Source: Trichopria drosophilae (taxonomy: Eukaryota > Arthropoda > Insecta > Hymenoptera > Diapriidae). Taken from it: DNA of 64,000 nucleotides. The DNA lies in assembly GCA_030407085.1 (NCBI GenBank), contig CM059583.1:206520001-206584000 (forward strand), given 5' to 3'. A model generated the notes under the pieces. The model was given only the letters and a program-made list of their open reading frames with translations. It was not told the origin of the DNA and ran no database searches. This document shows positions 52,669 through 64,000 of the stretch, piece by piece; position 1 is the stretch's first letter, and every line of letters begins with the position of its first letter. A program made the position numbers and the translations under genes.

Positions 52669-55600
52669 ATAGTATATTTATGAAGTCAAGTTTATTTCTG
52701 CTTTTCACTGTAAACTACAGTAAAATTCAATATTTGTATCTAATGTTATCTTTCTAAATAATAAAAGAATTGTTTTCAAACATTTAAAAATTTTTTTCAA
52801 TATAGAAAATTTAAGATGCTTCTGTCATGATTTTCATGAAATCGATCAGTTTATATCTGTAGGTAGATTGCCAATACTCTCTCATTCATTTAACATATAG
52901 TTTATGAAAACAAATAACAACGTAAAACTATCAATATATGAAATAACTATTTATAGTGAAATATTTGTTGATGCTCAATGGTTAACCCAAAATGCTTGAA
53001 ATCTTGTAAAGCTTTTGATACACCGCACTACAAGTTACATTGAGAATAGTTTTTTGTGACTGTTTCGCCAGTGTATTTTTCAAAAATTTGTATTCATGAA
53101 ACTTGATATGATTTTTGAAGAATCTCACATTATATTAATTATTCAGATAAAATAAAAGTTCCGTCTAAAGTTAAAATATAACATAGTTAAACTAAAACTA
53201 TCCCTAAAACCTAAACGATTAAAGTTAGTATATCCTATCATGATTATATTGTGCAACGAACCGATAGTTCAATCTCGTTTAAAACCATCTTCTTTAGATA
53301 TTCCCCACTGAAAGTAATAATGGGAATGAAAAAATGTGAATCTGCATTAGCCGATGGGCTCTTGAAGACTACCGTCAGTTTTATAGCAGATACTAGAAGC
53401 CTTCAATTCTTGATTATTAATTTTATCTTTCTTTTCATCTAACTCATACGTCTTATTTACGTCCTACGTACTTGTTTACAAGGTGATAAAGCTATTCTTG
53501 AAAGTCCAGTCTTTTTTTATATTTATACCAGTTTGTGTATATTATTTTGTGTATATGAGCTTCTAAGTAATGGATTTCCCAAATCACATTTTTGCGTTTC
53601 AAACCGGGAATCGATAAAAAACCGCTTAATATTTACTAAGTGAGTAAGAAAATAATACCGAATATGTTTGAACCAGAACAAAAAGGAGTAAAACACATAG
53701 TAATGAAACAGTACTGATAGTTGTGGCAGATGCCTAGCATTACCCTATTCGTTACAACGTTCATGTAATTTACCTCGAATCGGAATGAAAAAAATTCCGA
53801 AATTGGCGTATCAGTCGATTAAAATTATCTAATCTTAACTTTCCATCGAATGTCATAATACTTAGCGAAAGATCTCCAATGATTACTGCATTAAGCTGTT
53901 ACGATTAAACTTTACTTCATAGGAAATGCATATTATTATTTAAATGAAATCACCGATCAATATGACAAGATAGATTAACAATGCGAATATTTTAAAGTAT
54001 AAGTAGAAACAAAGTATATAATCCGTTTAGGTTATTCTTATCATCGGTTAAAATAAAAAGTGGTAAAAAAATAACAATATGGTAAGTATTTCAGCATATG
54101 GAAAGGAACAGGAACCAGATACGATGCAGCTTAAAAATCTTGTAGTTAACAAATCCCATAAATTCAGTTTCTTGTTATCGACTACAAATGTAACTTGTTT
54201 TAAATGCCTAAAAATTGAATATAAGCATTTGAAAACTTCGATATCAACTTCAAACTACCCTAAGCATCAAACAATACATTGCACTTCAGGACACTAATCA
54301 CCTTTCTAAACTTTAGATTATTCATCCAAAGTATTCATTTTTTGTGTAATATTTAATAGAAAATTATGCCAGTATCAATTTTTATTTGCGAGTTACAACA
54401 CACATAAAAGAACTCTGAAAATGTTGATTACCACAATAAATATTTCTTTCGAAACGGATTAAAATAATGGCAGGCTTGAATATGTTAAATGAAAAACGGG
54501 AACAATTGTACTGTAAAAACGAATGTCTTATTTTGAAAATTATACTAGGTATAATATATACGCGCATGCAAATTAAGTAAATGAATTCTTTGGTAGGGCG
54601 GCAAATTCTTTTAAAATATTCACTATACTAAAGCTTGAAACTTTGTCGAACACATTACGTACATATTTATATCTATTTACATTATTTTTTATATTGCAAT
54701 TAAAACTTATATTATAGGCTATGTGCAAATGAGACCATATCAATTATAAACTAAAATCAATTGTTAAAGTTTCGTCGCTTATTTGCATCCTTACTGTTGG
54801 GATTACGAAAAAAATGTATACTACTTTTTTTGTAGAGAATTTTTGTTGGAAACATTTTTTTTGCACAATTTAAATTTTTTTAAGTGACTGCAAAAAATTG
54901 AAATTTGTTTTCAAAATTGCGAACGCGATACAGCCGACACCAATTTTTACTATTAAATTCGATTCAGGATACAAAATTACATCAAAATATGTGGTCGGTT
55001 GTAACTATTCGAACTTGCAGCTCAGCCGAAGACATTCTCTATTTTGGTATTTAGTAAACAGAGTACTCAGGAAACAAGACGATTCGACAAAGCCAAAGTT
55101 AGAATGTCTTAATTAAGTACTGTTCGATAAAAAAATGATCCCGTACGTCAAATAGACTTTCAAGACCTCAACACAGTTCGAAAATTAGGTAAATATAACC
55201 AACAAAAATGTCTTTATAGTTTTGCGACTTCAAAGTTGTACATTAGGTACAAATTACCAAATCTAGATCAAATGTATGTCTTTAGTCGAATAAACATATT
55301 GCTTGATATCATGTTCACTTTCAAGTCAATAAATCCATGCACAATTACCTCATTTGACCAATTGGTCAATATGCCTTACATAAGTCTTTATGTCGACTAA
55401 CAGGTTAAAATTTGGGCTTAAATGGGGTGTTACAGTTCTAACCTAAAAGTCGAATTCACCACGGAAAATTACTTAACAACTGGTAATGTATCATATGTGT
55501 ACAAAAAATGAGTCACGATTGGTGATGTATCATATATAATAACTTCTACAGTTTTCATTGAATTTAAACTGTCCTAGATGAAATTTGGTATACTATAGAT

Positions 55601-56040
55601 GTTTAAGTCGCTGAATGCAAATCTGATGTCACATTTTCAACAATCAAAATGGTGGATGCAATATGGCGGCTACAAGCCATACACTTTTGAAGCCAAATTT
55701 TTAAGCTACCAGTAACGCGGTTAAAGGGCATTCATTCCGAGAAATTTATAGCTGTAACTGTATTTCACGTTTATGGCAACCAATACTATCGGATCCGCGA
55801 CCATAAATATAATTAATTTTACTATAAAATATTGCTGTGCCTGTACATCACTTGAGCCTATTCTAAGAGACACTATAATTTTGTTTAAATGCAGATAACC
55901 TAACCGCAAAATCCAATTAGCATACACCATAACCTCAAAAATTTACTATTTAGTAATTAATTTAATGCTGCAGTGTGTTCATTATAAATGTAAATAACAC
56001 ATTTTACTTTATCATTTTTGCTATACATTTTTTTTCTTTA
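52669..56040. other. AT-rich stretch upstream of the synthetase gene, nothing recognised
   Basis: The promoter must lie near its left end, but no core element can be assigned. Short frames (53251, 54079, 54898) show no family resemblance. Near 55648 AAAATGGTGG and ATATGGCGGC motifs resemble those in other repeats of this window. Confidence 0.4.
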
Positions 56041-56044
56041 TTTT

Positions 56045-56353
56045 TTTTATTTGTTTTTAATTTTTTTTTATTTAAAATTTTTTTTTTTATTTATTATTTA
56101 ACGGGCAGAATCGGACGCCATACTTCACATTTGTGTATGAAATGTAGGAACTGCAGAAACCTACACCAAGTAAAGTAGCGGCCATGAGTCGATTTCTGCC
56201 AGATAAACGATATTTTCGAAACGTAAACAAACAACGTGACTCGTCTTACCAATTGCGAGCTGCTGATAGAAAACGAAATCGAAAAATTGGGGATCGAACT
56301 CACGACCTACGACTACGTAGTCCCGTGCATTACCAATTGAGCCACGACGCCGA
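56045..56353 (-). mobile_element. tRNA-derived SINE, minus strand
   Basis: On the - strand a tRNA-like head carries an A box TGGCTCAATTGG (56344-56333) and a B box GAGTTCGATCC (56301-56291), followed by about 190 bp of unrelated body and a long A-rich tail (T-rich on the + strand, about 56045-56097). Pairing of the arms is too poor for a working tRNA. The sequence differs from the SINE at 4918, so it is a second family. Target duplications could not be separated from the A-rich tail. Confidence 0.65.
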
Positions 56354-57662
56354 TTTAAAAAAAATACTTCAATGTGATTTACGCATAAAATAAGAAAACG
56401 ATTTTTCCATGATAAATGAATAAGTTTTTTAAATTGCTTATTTTTGCGTGGATTTAATTCTTAACGCGGTAGCGTACAATTTTGAACAGAAAAATGTTCC
56501 CTCACATGTACATTTAACGTTACATCATGTATAATTTCATTAATTACAATCTCGGTACATTCATTTTCTTTACTGTATTGCGTATTGATTGAAGCTTTTC
56601 AGTAAAGCAGCACTACCATGGCATGAGTATGTAAAGATACAACTACATTCTTGCACAGACTTGCCGCTTATCGCCCAAAGAAAAAAAAAGTTACATACAA
56701 AAGAAAAATGAATTTGGTCAGAATTAAGTTCAAAATAGGTCAAATTGACCTATATTTATTATAAATTTTGGACCATGTTCAAGTCGACTTTACTAAATTC
56801 ACACTACGATCTAATGGGAACGACCGTCAAATTACTTATTTGTGAAAACCTACTTTTATCGAACTTCGAAAAGCAGTAATTTCACCCTATATTGCTGCTT
56901 AGATAACGTTTAGGTGGTTGTCGCACGGTTTATATTTTTGTAATATTTATTGTATTATAAAATAGTTCATTAAAAATGTGTAACGTGAATAAATATTTCT
57001 TTTTTTTTTTTGTTAAAGAAAATAGTTGTACGGCACTGACTGTAGCGTTAGTAACTTTTCTGATTAATTATTGCATGTCTAGATTTGCCAATATTTGTGA
57101 GTGACGTTTTCAAAAGCATTCAGAATACATAAATGGAAATGATAAAATAGTTACGGACATTCGTTGTCAGGTTTACAATGCATTGTGGCATTACATCATC
57201 TTCCTATACAGTATGTATTTAGAGTTTCGTCCGTTTCAATCTTGTTTAGAATCTGAGAAGTGACACATTTAGCACAATTGGATTTGTAACGACCTGCCAA
57301 TGCTTCTAAAATAGATGAATTTGAAACTCAGATAAAATTGAAACTTTCATTCACTTAACGAAATGATGTATACCGAGCTGCAACGGCGAAGATATTCTAT
57401 TAAAGTTGATATAATATTTTACTCGCAATTTGAATGGTCACCCATTGTTATCTGTTCCCAAAATGAAAATTCATAAAATACATTAAAATTACAAAACATT
57501 AAAATACATAGGTACTAATTTTATTGCTATTAAGAATTAATATAACTTTAGACCGGTTATAACACATTGATAGATATGGAACCTTTTTTACATTTAACTA
57601 CATGATGAGTCGCACGAGCGAAGTGAGTATTGCATGCGATAGTTTTTAATAAGACAGGAGGA

Positions 57663-58478
57663 GGGGGGGGGCGATTATTTGCGCCCCAAGATTTCACGAC
57701 AGGACACAAAATCGAGTTCTATTCTTGGATTGGTAAAAATGATAATTTTGCAAAACCACCCCAAAAGATGTCAACCGGAGTATATAATATAACATAATGC
57801 ATATTTTTTATTGTTATTAATTTTTTGTATCGTCATAATATTTACAATTAATAAAAGCTTAATTTGACCGCATTATCAAATTAAATAGGAAGACTTGTTG
57901 TGTTGGAACGGACGGTCTAATTGTAAAGAATATAACATTTTATATGTCCTTTTTTTAGAGAATTTGATGCTCTTTTTTTTGTTGCAATTATTATATTTAA
58001 TTACATTTATGTGTTCGTTATTTAATTATGTTTATTTAATTAAGGCACATTTATATATCAGCTTTTTCGTTTAAAACTGTTTTTGTGGGATTAGTATTTT
58101 AGAAAATAAATGAAAAAGCAGTAGTTCTTTCATATTTATTCGTCCTTTTTGGCATCATCGATGATCTTACCAAGAAAGTGCATCTAACTTTATTGCAAAG
58201 AAATTTGATGCTCTATATTTTTCGTTAGAAGCATTTTCTTACATGATTCGTATTTTTTATAAGAAACGCCAAAAACCTTTTGTTTTTGCTTTTTTTGTTC
58301 AACCTCCTAATAACCTAGTTTGGATCGATTCCAGAAACTAATCAGATCTAAGTTAGGCCATGACAAACTGAAAAAGAGACTTATCTTCATCTGTTTTTTT
58401 ATGTAAAGGTGTGACAAAAATTATCGTGTATATTGTCCCTCGTTTCAACCCTCCCGTCAGGACTCACGCCCCCCCCCC
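57663..58478. repeat. G-run and C-run pair bounding a divergent inverted repeat
   Basis: A run of nine G (57663-57671, preceded by AGGAGGA) faces a run of ten C (58469-58478, followed by TCCCTCGTCCTG), with some complementary flank. The DNA to the right (to about 58860) is GC-richer and contains repeated GCGCAAAA / TTTTGCG-like words. No gene was seen. The interior is AT-rich. Confidence 0.35.
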
Positions 58479-58859
58479 TCCCTCGTCCTGCACGGCACGC
58501 CAGTCTCCAATCCCTTCCTTTGCGCCCTAGGTGAACAATACACTATTTCACCCTCCCGGGCGTAGAATCCCCTTGTACACCCTCGACAATTAACTGGCTG
58601 CTATAAGAGTTCCCCACCCATCCCAGTTTAAATTAAGGGGCATAAATTGGAATTTTACACCCGCTCTGGTAAAAAATATTCTTCGTATTATGGGTGTAAA
58701 ACTTTATTTTACGCCCTTAATTCGAAAAATACTATTTTGTACCTAAGACGCAAAATATGTTTAAAATGCTAAATCCCCTTCCGTTTAACTTTGCATCCCG
58801 GAGGTCGCAAAATCTCATTTTTCAACTCTTGAACAGGGCGAAAAATCGCATTTTGCAGT

Positions 58860-60800
58860 CTACTATGAGAAGAAGACATTTTCAGCATCTTCGCAAAGCT
58901 TCTAAATTATGCAGTCAATGATTTAATTTTATTTGTAAATTAAAATTTTGTATTGTTGTTTTTATGAGTCTTATAGTTTATAATCAATACCAGGGTAAGG
59001 TTAACTTTCTTGAAGAGCGATAAGATTGAAGCAACAGTTCGTTGATTATTCTAAATCTAAACAATACTTTGACCGAAGGTATGCCCATGAGGTACTGCAT
59101 GTCTATATTAAGCAACGAAATTATAGCGTAAATAGTTAGCATTTTCTATATTTATGGTTGTATTCCATTTGTTCTATTATTATATCTAATTATTCAAGTT
59201 TACTATCATTTCGTGTATTCCCATTTAAAATCTTGTTTTACTTTTTTTAAATTTAATTATTGAATTATAATCAAAAGTTATCAATGTTCGTGACCACTAT
59301 TTTTAATAAACTTGTTAGTAGAAGCATCTTGTTAAGTTAATATAAGTTGTATTAGATAAGAACTGTAGTTTCGTTCATGAAACCAGTCACATAAATCATC
59401 AAGGTCAGACTTGAGAATGTCAATCTTAGATCATCCAATTTCTTCATTCCAGCAGATTAGAATTTATATATTAAACAATCGCAAAGAAATGAAATTGTAT
59501 TCCTATATACTTATTATGAATAATAAATAGTAATAGAAATATTTAAGTATTACACTGGAAATAAACAAAAATCTGATATACTTATATTTTCTTGGAAATG
59601 AAATAAAACTTTATAAACAATATATTTCCTAAAATAATGAATAGTAACATATACTTCAATGTTATATTATTGTTAAGGACTTTGAATAATTCTAAATTAT
59701 GATTATCCTATTAACCATAAAAATACCATACATCCATTGCTTACACACATACATTATATGGAAGACAACATTTAGATTTCTGTACTAGGAATTTGGAAGT
59801 AGCTTATTAATAATACGAATTACATTAGTATCATTTTTACACTGTTACATAATCAAATAAAACTTTACTTAACTTCATACTGAAAGGTAAATTTAAAAAA
59901 ATGTACTTAAAAACAGAACACCTTGTTGACATTATTCTGAGTCGTCATATACTTAATCATTGCAATCATTAATTACTTTAAAAATATCAAATAATCATAA
60001 TTTTAATAAAATTATCTTTTCATACTTGTTGCTAAAGTTCTCTAACATTATTGTATCATTCTCATCAATATAATGAACAGCAACAGCAATATCATTACAA
60101 TATGTAGATCCACAACTATTGGGATACGAAATCAGGAAGTAGACTAAATTATCTTTAACAGAGTTTTAAAATATGGAATAAAATCCATCAAGTTTGTAAA
60201 GCTTATCAATGACCGTAACAGAATAATTTTTACATTATCATGGTCTTTATATCATTACAGTATCGTAACACGATTCGACGTATCACTAAAGAATACTTTC
60301 TCACGCATATATTATGGATATGAAATAAATATTTAGTGCAACGAGACTTATGGGACGTCATCGCTATCTAGAATACCTAATTAAAAATCATGTATATTTT
60401 GTAGGGTTAAACTTTACATACTTGGCCATAATCAATTTATTTAAACATAACCCTAAAATCTTTCAGCAGTTTGCATCACTGACATATTATGCTGTATTCA
60501 TTGTTCATGACAATCCTGTTGATTTTGTTATTTCATTAACGCATCAATAAAAAGTAACTAATTATCATAATATAATAATTATTAATTTGTGATAATTACC
60601 ACGTAAGCTCTAATCGATATGTATATTACAAGTAAATATTCAACGTGTGAAATAATATCAACTTTCGCAGTTTTTCTTAAAATAAATTGCTTATTTAAAA
60701 GTAATTTTTTGAAAAATTGTGATATACGGTGATTAAATTAATTGAATGTATATGTTTCTAATTTTGTTAATTCCAGCTTGATTACTACAGCGCTTAGCTC
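58860..60800. other. AT-rich intergenic stretch, nothing recognised
   Basis: A short frame at 60350-60550 has no family resemblance. Confidence 0.4.
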
Positions 60801-60802
60801 GT

Positions 60803-60947
60803 TTAATCCTCGGCCATAATCTTGAGATCCTTCCTTCTGAGCTTTCGTAGAACTATAGAGCAGTTTATCCAGGAATTTCACACCTCCCGTCAGTTTCATG
60901 GACTCATCAACGTGTGCAGCCAAATTAATCAATTCCTCTTCCATTAC
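60803..60947 (-). pseudogene. Broken last exon of a second acyl-CoA synthetase-like gene
   Basis: It follows a TTTGTAG acceptor, with the same phase and start (V-EEEL) as exon 8 of the gene at 42137-52668, and reads VMEEELINLAAHVDESMKLT then GGVKFLDKLLYSST. At the Thr-Gly-Lys motif two bases are missing (about 60843-60846): the Gly is lost and the frame shifts. The expected ending KLRRKDLKIMAED plus stop is present in the next frame, ending near 60803. As it stands the frame runs on to a stop at 60738. The usual Pro before Tyr is Leu. No other exons are found in 60948-64000, so it is either an orphan relic of a tandem duplicate or the damaged end of a gene continuing beyond the window. A sequencing error is possible. 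Confidence 0.8.
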
Positions 60948-61920
60948 CTACAAATATGTTGGAACATTAGGTTACCATTTTCCTTGATATAAAATAGTAT
61001 TATCGAGAATTATTAAAAAATATTTCACTGTTGTTACAAAAGCATTTTTATGTTGTTTTGCGAATTTAGTAACATTGTTTCCGTATAACCGTGGTTCGAT
61101 GTATTTTTTGTTCTCTTTCAGGTTAACACTTCACGAACGCATTCTTATACTCATTTTGACAAAAGGTATGAAACGTGCTATTCTTGACGATTCAACACGA
61201 TTCTTTTATAATGTAATTTATTCAAGAAATATAATGAATATTTATTCAAGCTAATTTTTTAAACTATTCGCCAGAAACATGACATTACTGCTATATCATT
61301 AAACTTCCAAACGTGCAGAACTGACCCAATAATAAACGATAATAATCTGCGAAAATTTTACGTATCACGATGAATGTAAGTTAAGCGAATTGATACTCAT
61401 CGTAGATAGTGCTATCTTGTTTAAGAAAGGTGGAAGGAGGTAATATGAAATCTGTAATCCGTTCGATAACATTAAATATATATTTAAAGCTTTCTGGATA
61501 ATCTATTAAATATATATTTTATAAATTATAATATTTTTGGCATTGACGTAATATCAATATTATTACATGCTATAAAGTCATGAAAAAATGATTGACACAT
61601 TCCCGGCATTTTGCATTTACATTTTTTACACTACCGGTAGCTTCAATATGTTCCTAAATATTAAATAAAACCCCCAACTTAGGACCCAACCATAATTCTA
61701 CTAATTGCAATTTCCACTATGATTTAACTTTTCATATCATAAGAAAATATATTACCACTCAACTTTTTTCAAGGTTTTTGTAAAAATATACATATCATTT
61801 TAGCATTAATATAATTAAATATGAGAAAAATACGTTTACAACTGTGAATATATGACAGAAGTGAACGATATATTTAACAGCAAATTATTTAGAATTAAAA
61901 ACTTAAATTCAAACATTTTT
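60948..61920. other. AT-rich stretch, nothing recognised
   Basis: It was searched for the preceding synthetase exon (WLHTGD / hinge region) on the - strand without success. Confidence 0.4.
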
Positions 61921-61922
61921 TC

Positions 61923-62037
61923 GCGACAGACAATGAATGTTTGGGTGAGGCTGTAAAACAGTAGTGTACTGTGTCTCGCCCTTTGTACAACTTTAATTTT
62001 GTGCAATAAAGACATTTATTATTATTATTATTATTAT
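61923..62037 (+). mobile_element. 3' end of a truncated non-LTR retrotransposon
   Basis: A GC-richer stretch leading into CTTTGTACAACTTTAATTTT, then AATAAAGACA and an (ATT)n tail is the form of the 3'UTR and simple-repeat tail of many insect LINEs. Only the last ~115 bp is present, as expected from 5' truncation. The clade cannot be assigned. Confidence 0.5.
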
Positions 62038-62289
62038 AATGTTGTACAAATAGTTACAGTAAAAGCGCTGGATCCACAGCTTCTATTACCCTTCTATTAC
62101 TGAGGGTCACATAAAAATTGCTTGAATTTCAGATGATGACACAGACAATTTTCAGATAGTTATATACTTCTTCAGGGGAAGAGCAAGCCAGAATTTATGC
62201 CCTTGTTTTTTCACACATTTGTAAATATTATCATTTCGTACTATTTTATTCTCAAATCAATGATATTTAGTAAACCAAAGTTTCAATTT

Positions 62290-62430
62290 TTCCATGATTT
62301 GGAAAAATCGGGCGCTGTACCCGAATCCGTGGTCCAAATCTTGCAATTGACGCTAGTTTTCGAAATATCCTAACCTAAAAGTGCAAAAATAGCGATTTTG
62401 GGCTATATTTGAGGTTATGTAGCATCGAAC
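62290..62430. repeat. Diverged relative of the foldback arm at 45270
   Basis: It shares CCGAATCC, a TATTTGAGGTTATGTA block and general layout with the left arm at about 45330-45400. Only one arm was noticed. Confidence 0.35.
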
Positions 62431-62627
62431 TTTTTCATTTACTAAAAAAAAACTATTAACGTCATCTTAATGTACAAGCTTTCTCCTTTCAAATGCCGCG
62501 TCGTTTCATTAAATATCTCTTTTTTTTCGCAGAGATATTGCATTTTGAAATTTTCTTGTATTTGAATTTATACGTGCCTGATTTGGCAAAGGCAAATCAA
62601 CCCTAGCCAAAAGCAAACATCCTAATC

Positions 62628-62822
62628 ATATCCATTATCAATATCATCTTCGGTATTATCTCCATCGTCACCGTTGTCGTCATCATCATCTTCATCGTCA
62701 TCATCTTCGCCTTCGTCGTCATCAGCATCTTCATCATCATTATCTTCGTCGTCGTTATCATCTTCATCATCATCATCGTCGTCGTTGTCGTCATCATCAT
62801 TATCATCATAATCACTATCAGT
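62628..62822. repeat. TCA/TCG/TCT trinucleotide microsatellite
   Basis: About 195 bp of imperfect TCN triplets. On the - strand one frame reads mostly Asp with Glu and Asn inside a 74-codon frame, but there is no flanking domain or supported exon, so a microsatellite is the better call. Confidence 0.75.
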
Positions 62823-62849
62823 TATTATTGCCGTTAATATTTTCATATG

Positions 62850-64000
62850 CTCAGCATGGATACATAGCTTTTCTTCATTATTATCTGAAAATGCATCATA
62901 TAATTTAATCCGTTTCTATTTGAAATCGAAACTGATTATTGCCTTCTAATTTGGTAACAAGGTATAATTTTTTCTAAGCACTTCGGACAATGGAAAGAAT
63001 GACAACCGTGAAACGTAAACAGCATACGTTAAGGATTGTAAGTAGCACGTTAATTATGGATTTGATATGAGCCTCTCTCCAATTTCTATTTATTTCATAT
63101 ATACTTTGAACAAATTTTGCTTATTAGTTATTAGGTCTATTTTTCATCGATTTTATTTTATCCGCTATGTAAAGCGTTTATTAACAAAATACTAACTAGA
63201 TGATTATGAGTCTAGCTATTGTCTAGTATGCGAAATAATGAGGATCTCTCCTGTACCAATTAATCTGCAAAATATATTATGTATGTTTATTTTGAAATTT
63301 TCTGTACCTGTATTTGAATATTAACAAAAGCATATTAAAATTATGTTCATGTATTTCAAATGTACATTATTAAACTGCATTGAAACTTAATGTAAAAATT
63401 ACTTTAAGATTTATGCTCCTGCCCATTAAAAAAGATTTAGTTATAAACTCATTAAATTTAATGTATTAGTGGGCATTGGCCTAGATTAACATTAAATTTC
63501 ATGCCATTTTTAACAGTTTATGTGTCATAAATATGGTGCATTTTCTTCTAACTTTGAAGCTGAAATGCAACACGTTCCTCAGGAGCAATAAAATTATTTA
63601 TTTGTACACCTTCATTGTAAATTCTTTTCTAATAGATCTGCATTTATTTAAAATCTTGATGGTTACTTTATCCAACGCTGGTTATATAATACATACCGCT
63701 ATATATTAAAATGTTTCCATAAAAACTAATGAGATGAATAATAAAAATAACACACAAAAATACTCAATAGCTAAGTATCAAAATAATATTGCAGTCAACT
63801 GAAAATATATATATAAAAAATATGTCATGTTAGCTCTTCATGTAATTGCAATCCTTCATTTCACATCATTTTAACTTACCTAGGTAAAAATATGGTATTT
63901 TGAAAATTGAAGTATTCCCGCAATTTTTAAATATTTTCCGTACAAAAATAGTGTACGTGTATTTTGCTTTCCGTTTTAAATAATCTCTCGCATGTATTTG
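62850..64000. other. AT-rich stretch to the window end, nothing recognised
   Basis: No exon of the second synthetase copy or any other gene was found on either strand. Confidence 0.4.

Noticed and set aside
56278..56352. Functional tRNA gene
   Set aside because: A and B boxes are present but the acceptor and T arms do not pair; better explained as a SINE head.
62603..62846. Asp-rich or Met/Thr-rich small protein
   Set aside because: The composition is produced by a trinucleotide microsatellite read in two frames.
1..64000. CRISPR array, bacterial operon, rRNA or prophage
   Set aside because: No regularly spaced repeats, no ribosome-binding-site-led gene chains and no rRNA-like sequence; the window is eukaryotic.

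Overview
This 64 kb window looks like nuclear DNA of an insect, most likely a hymenopteran such as a bee. It is very AT-rich, its genes have introns with GT-AG sites, and the two recognisable protein families are animal ones. A short TTAGG-type (CCTAA) telomere-like run is also present. Species assignment is inference. Protein-coding sequence covers under 3 percent of the window.

Layout. (1) Positions 1-6735 appear to be the last intron of a frequenin (NCS-1 family) gene on the + strand. It is loaded with repeats: two foldback elements and a SINE with a perfect 13-bp target-site duplication. (2) The final coding exon of frequenin lies at 6736-6915, followed by a 3'UTR with two AATAAA signals and a 513-bp TTAA-associated (piggyBac-like) MITE at 7520-8032. 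(3) From about 8 to 42 kb there is a gene-poor stretch with no supportable coding sequence. It holds several GC-elevated blocks (about 11.9-12.3, 12.8-13.2, 19.6-20.3 and 25.0-26.1 kb), one with a perfect NRF-1/Ewg-type palindromic site, and several long inverted repeats. (4) Positions 42137-52668 on the - strand carry a complete eight-exon adenylate-forming enzyme of the firefly-luciferase / 4-coumarate:CoA-ligase-like acyl-CoA synthetase family. Its deduced length is 549 residues, and all exon phases agree. Its introns carry a foldback element, a ~100-bp tandem duplication and two copies of one MITE family. (5) Positions 60803-60947 on the - strand hold the last exon of a second member of the same family. 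A 2-nt loss at the catalytic Thr-Gly-Lys motif breaks its frame, so it is probably a relic of a tandem paralogue or the damaged end of a gene whose other exons lie beyond the window. (6) The right end carries a tRNA-derived SINE on the - strand, the 3' tail of a non-LTR retrotransposon, and an Asp-codon-like trinucleotide microsatellite.

The two genes are functionally unrelated. Frequenin is a neuronal calcium sensor. The acyl-CoA synthetase-like enzyme would adenylate a carboxylic acid, but it lacks the lysine that luciferase-type enzymes use in the second half-reaction. The most unusual overall feature is the density of long imperfect palindromes: at least six foldback elements, about 200 bp to 1.3 kb long and mutually different in sequence.
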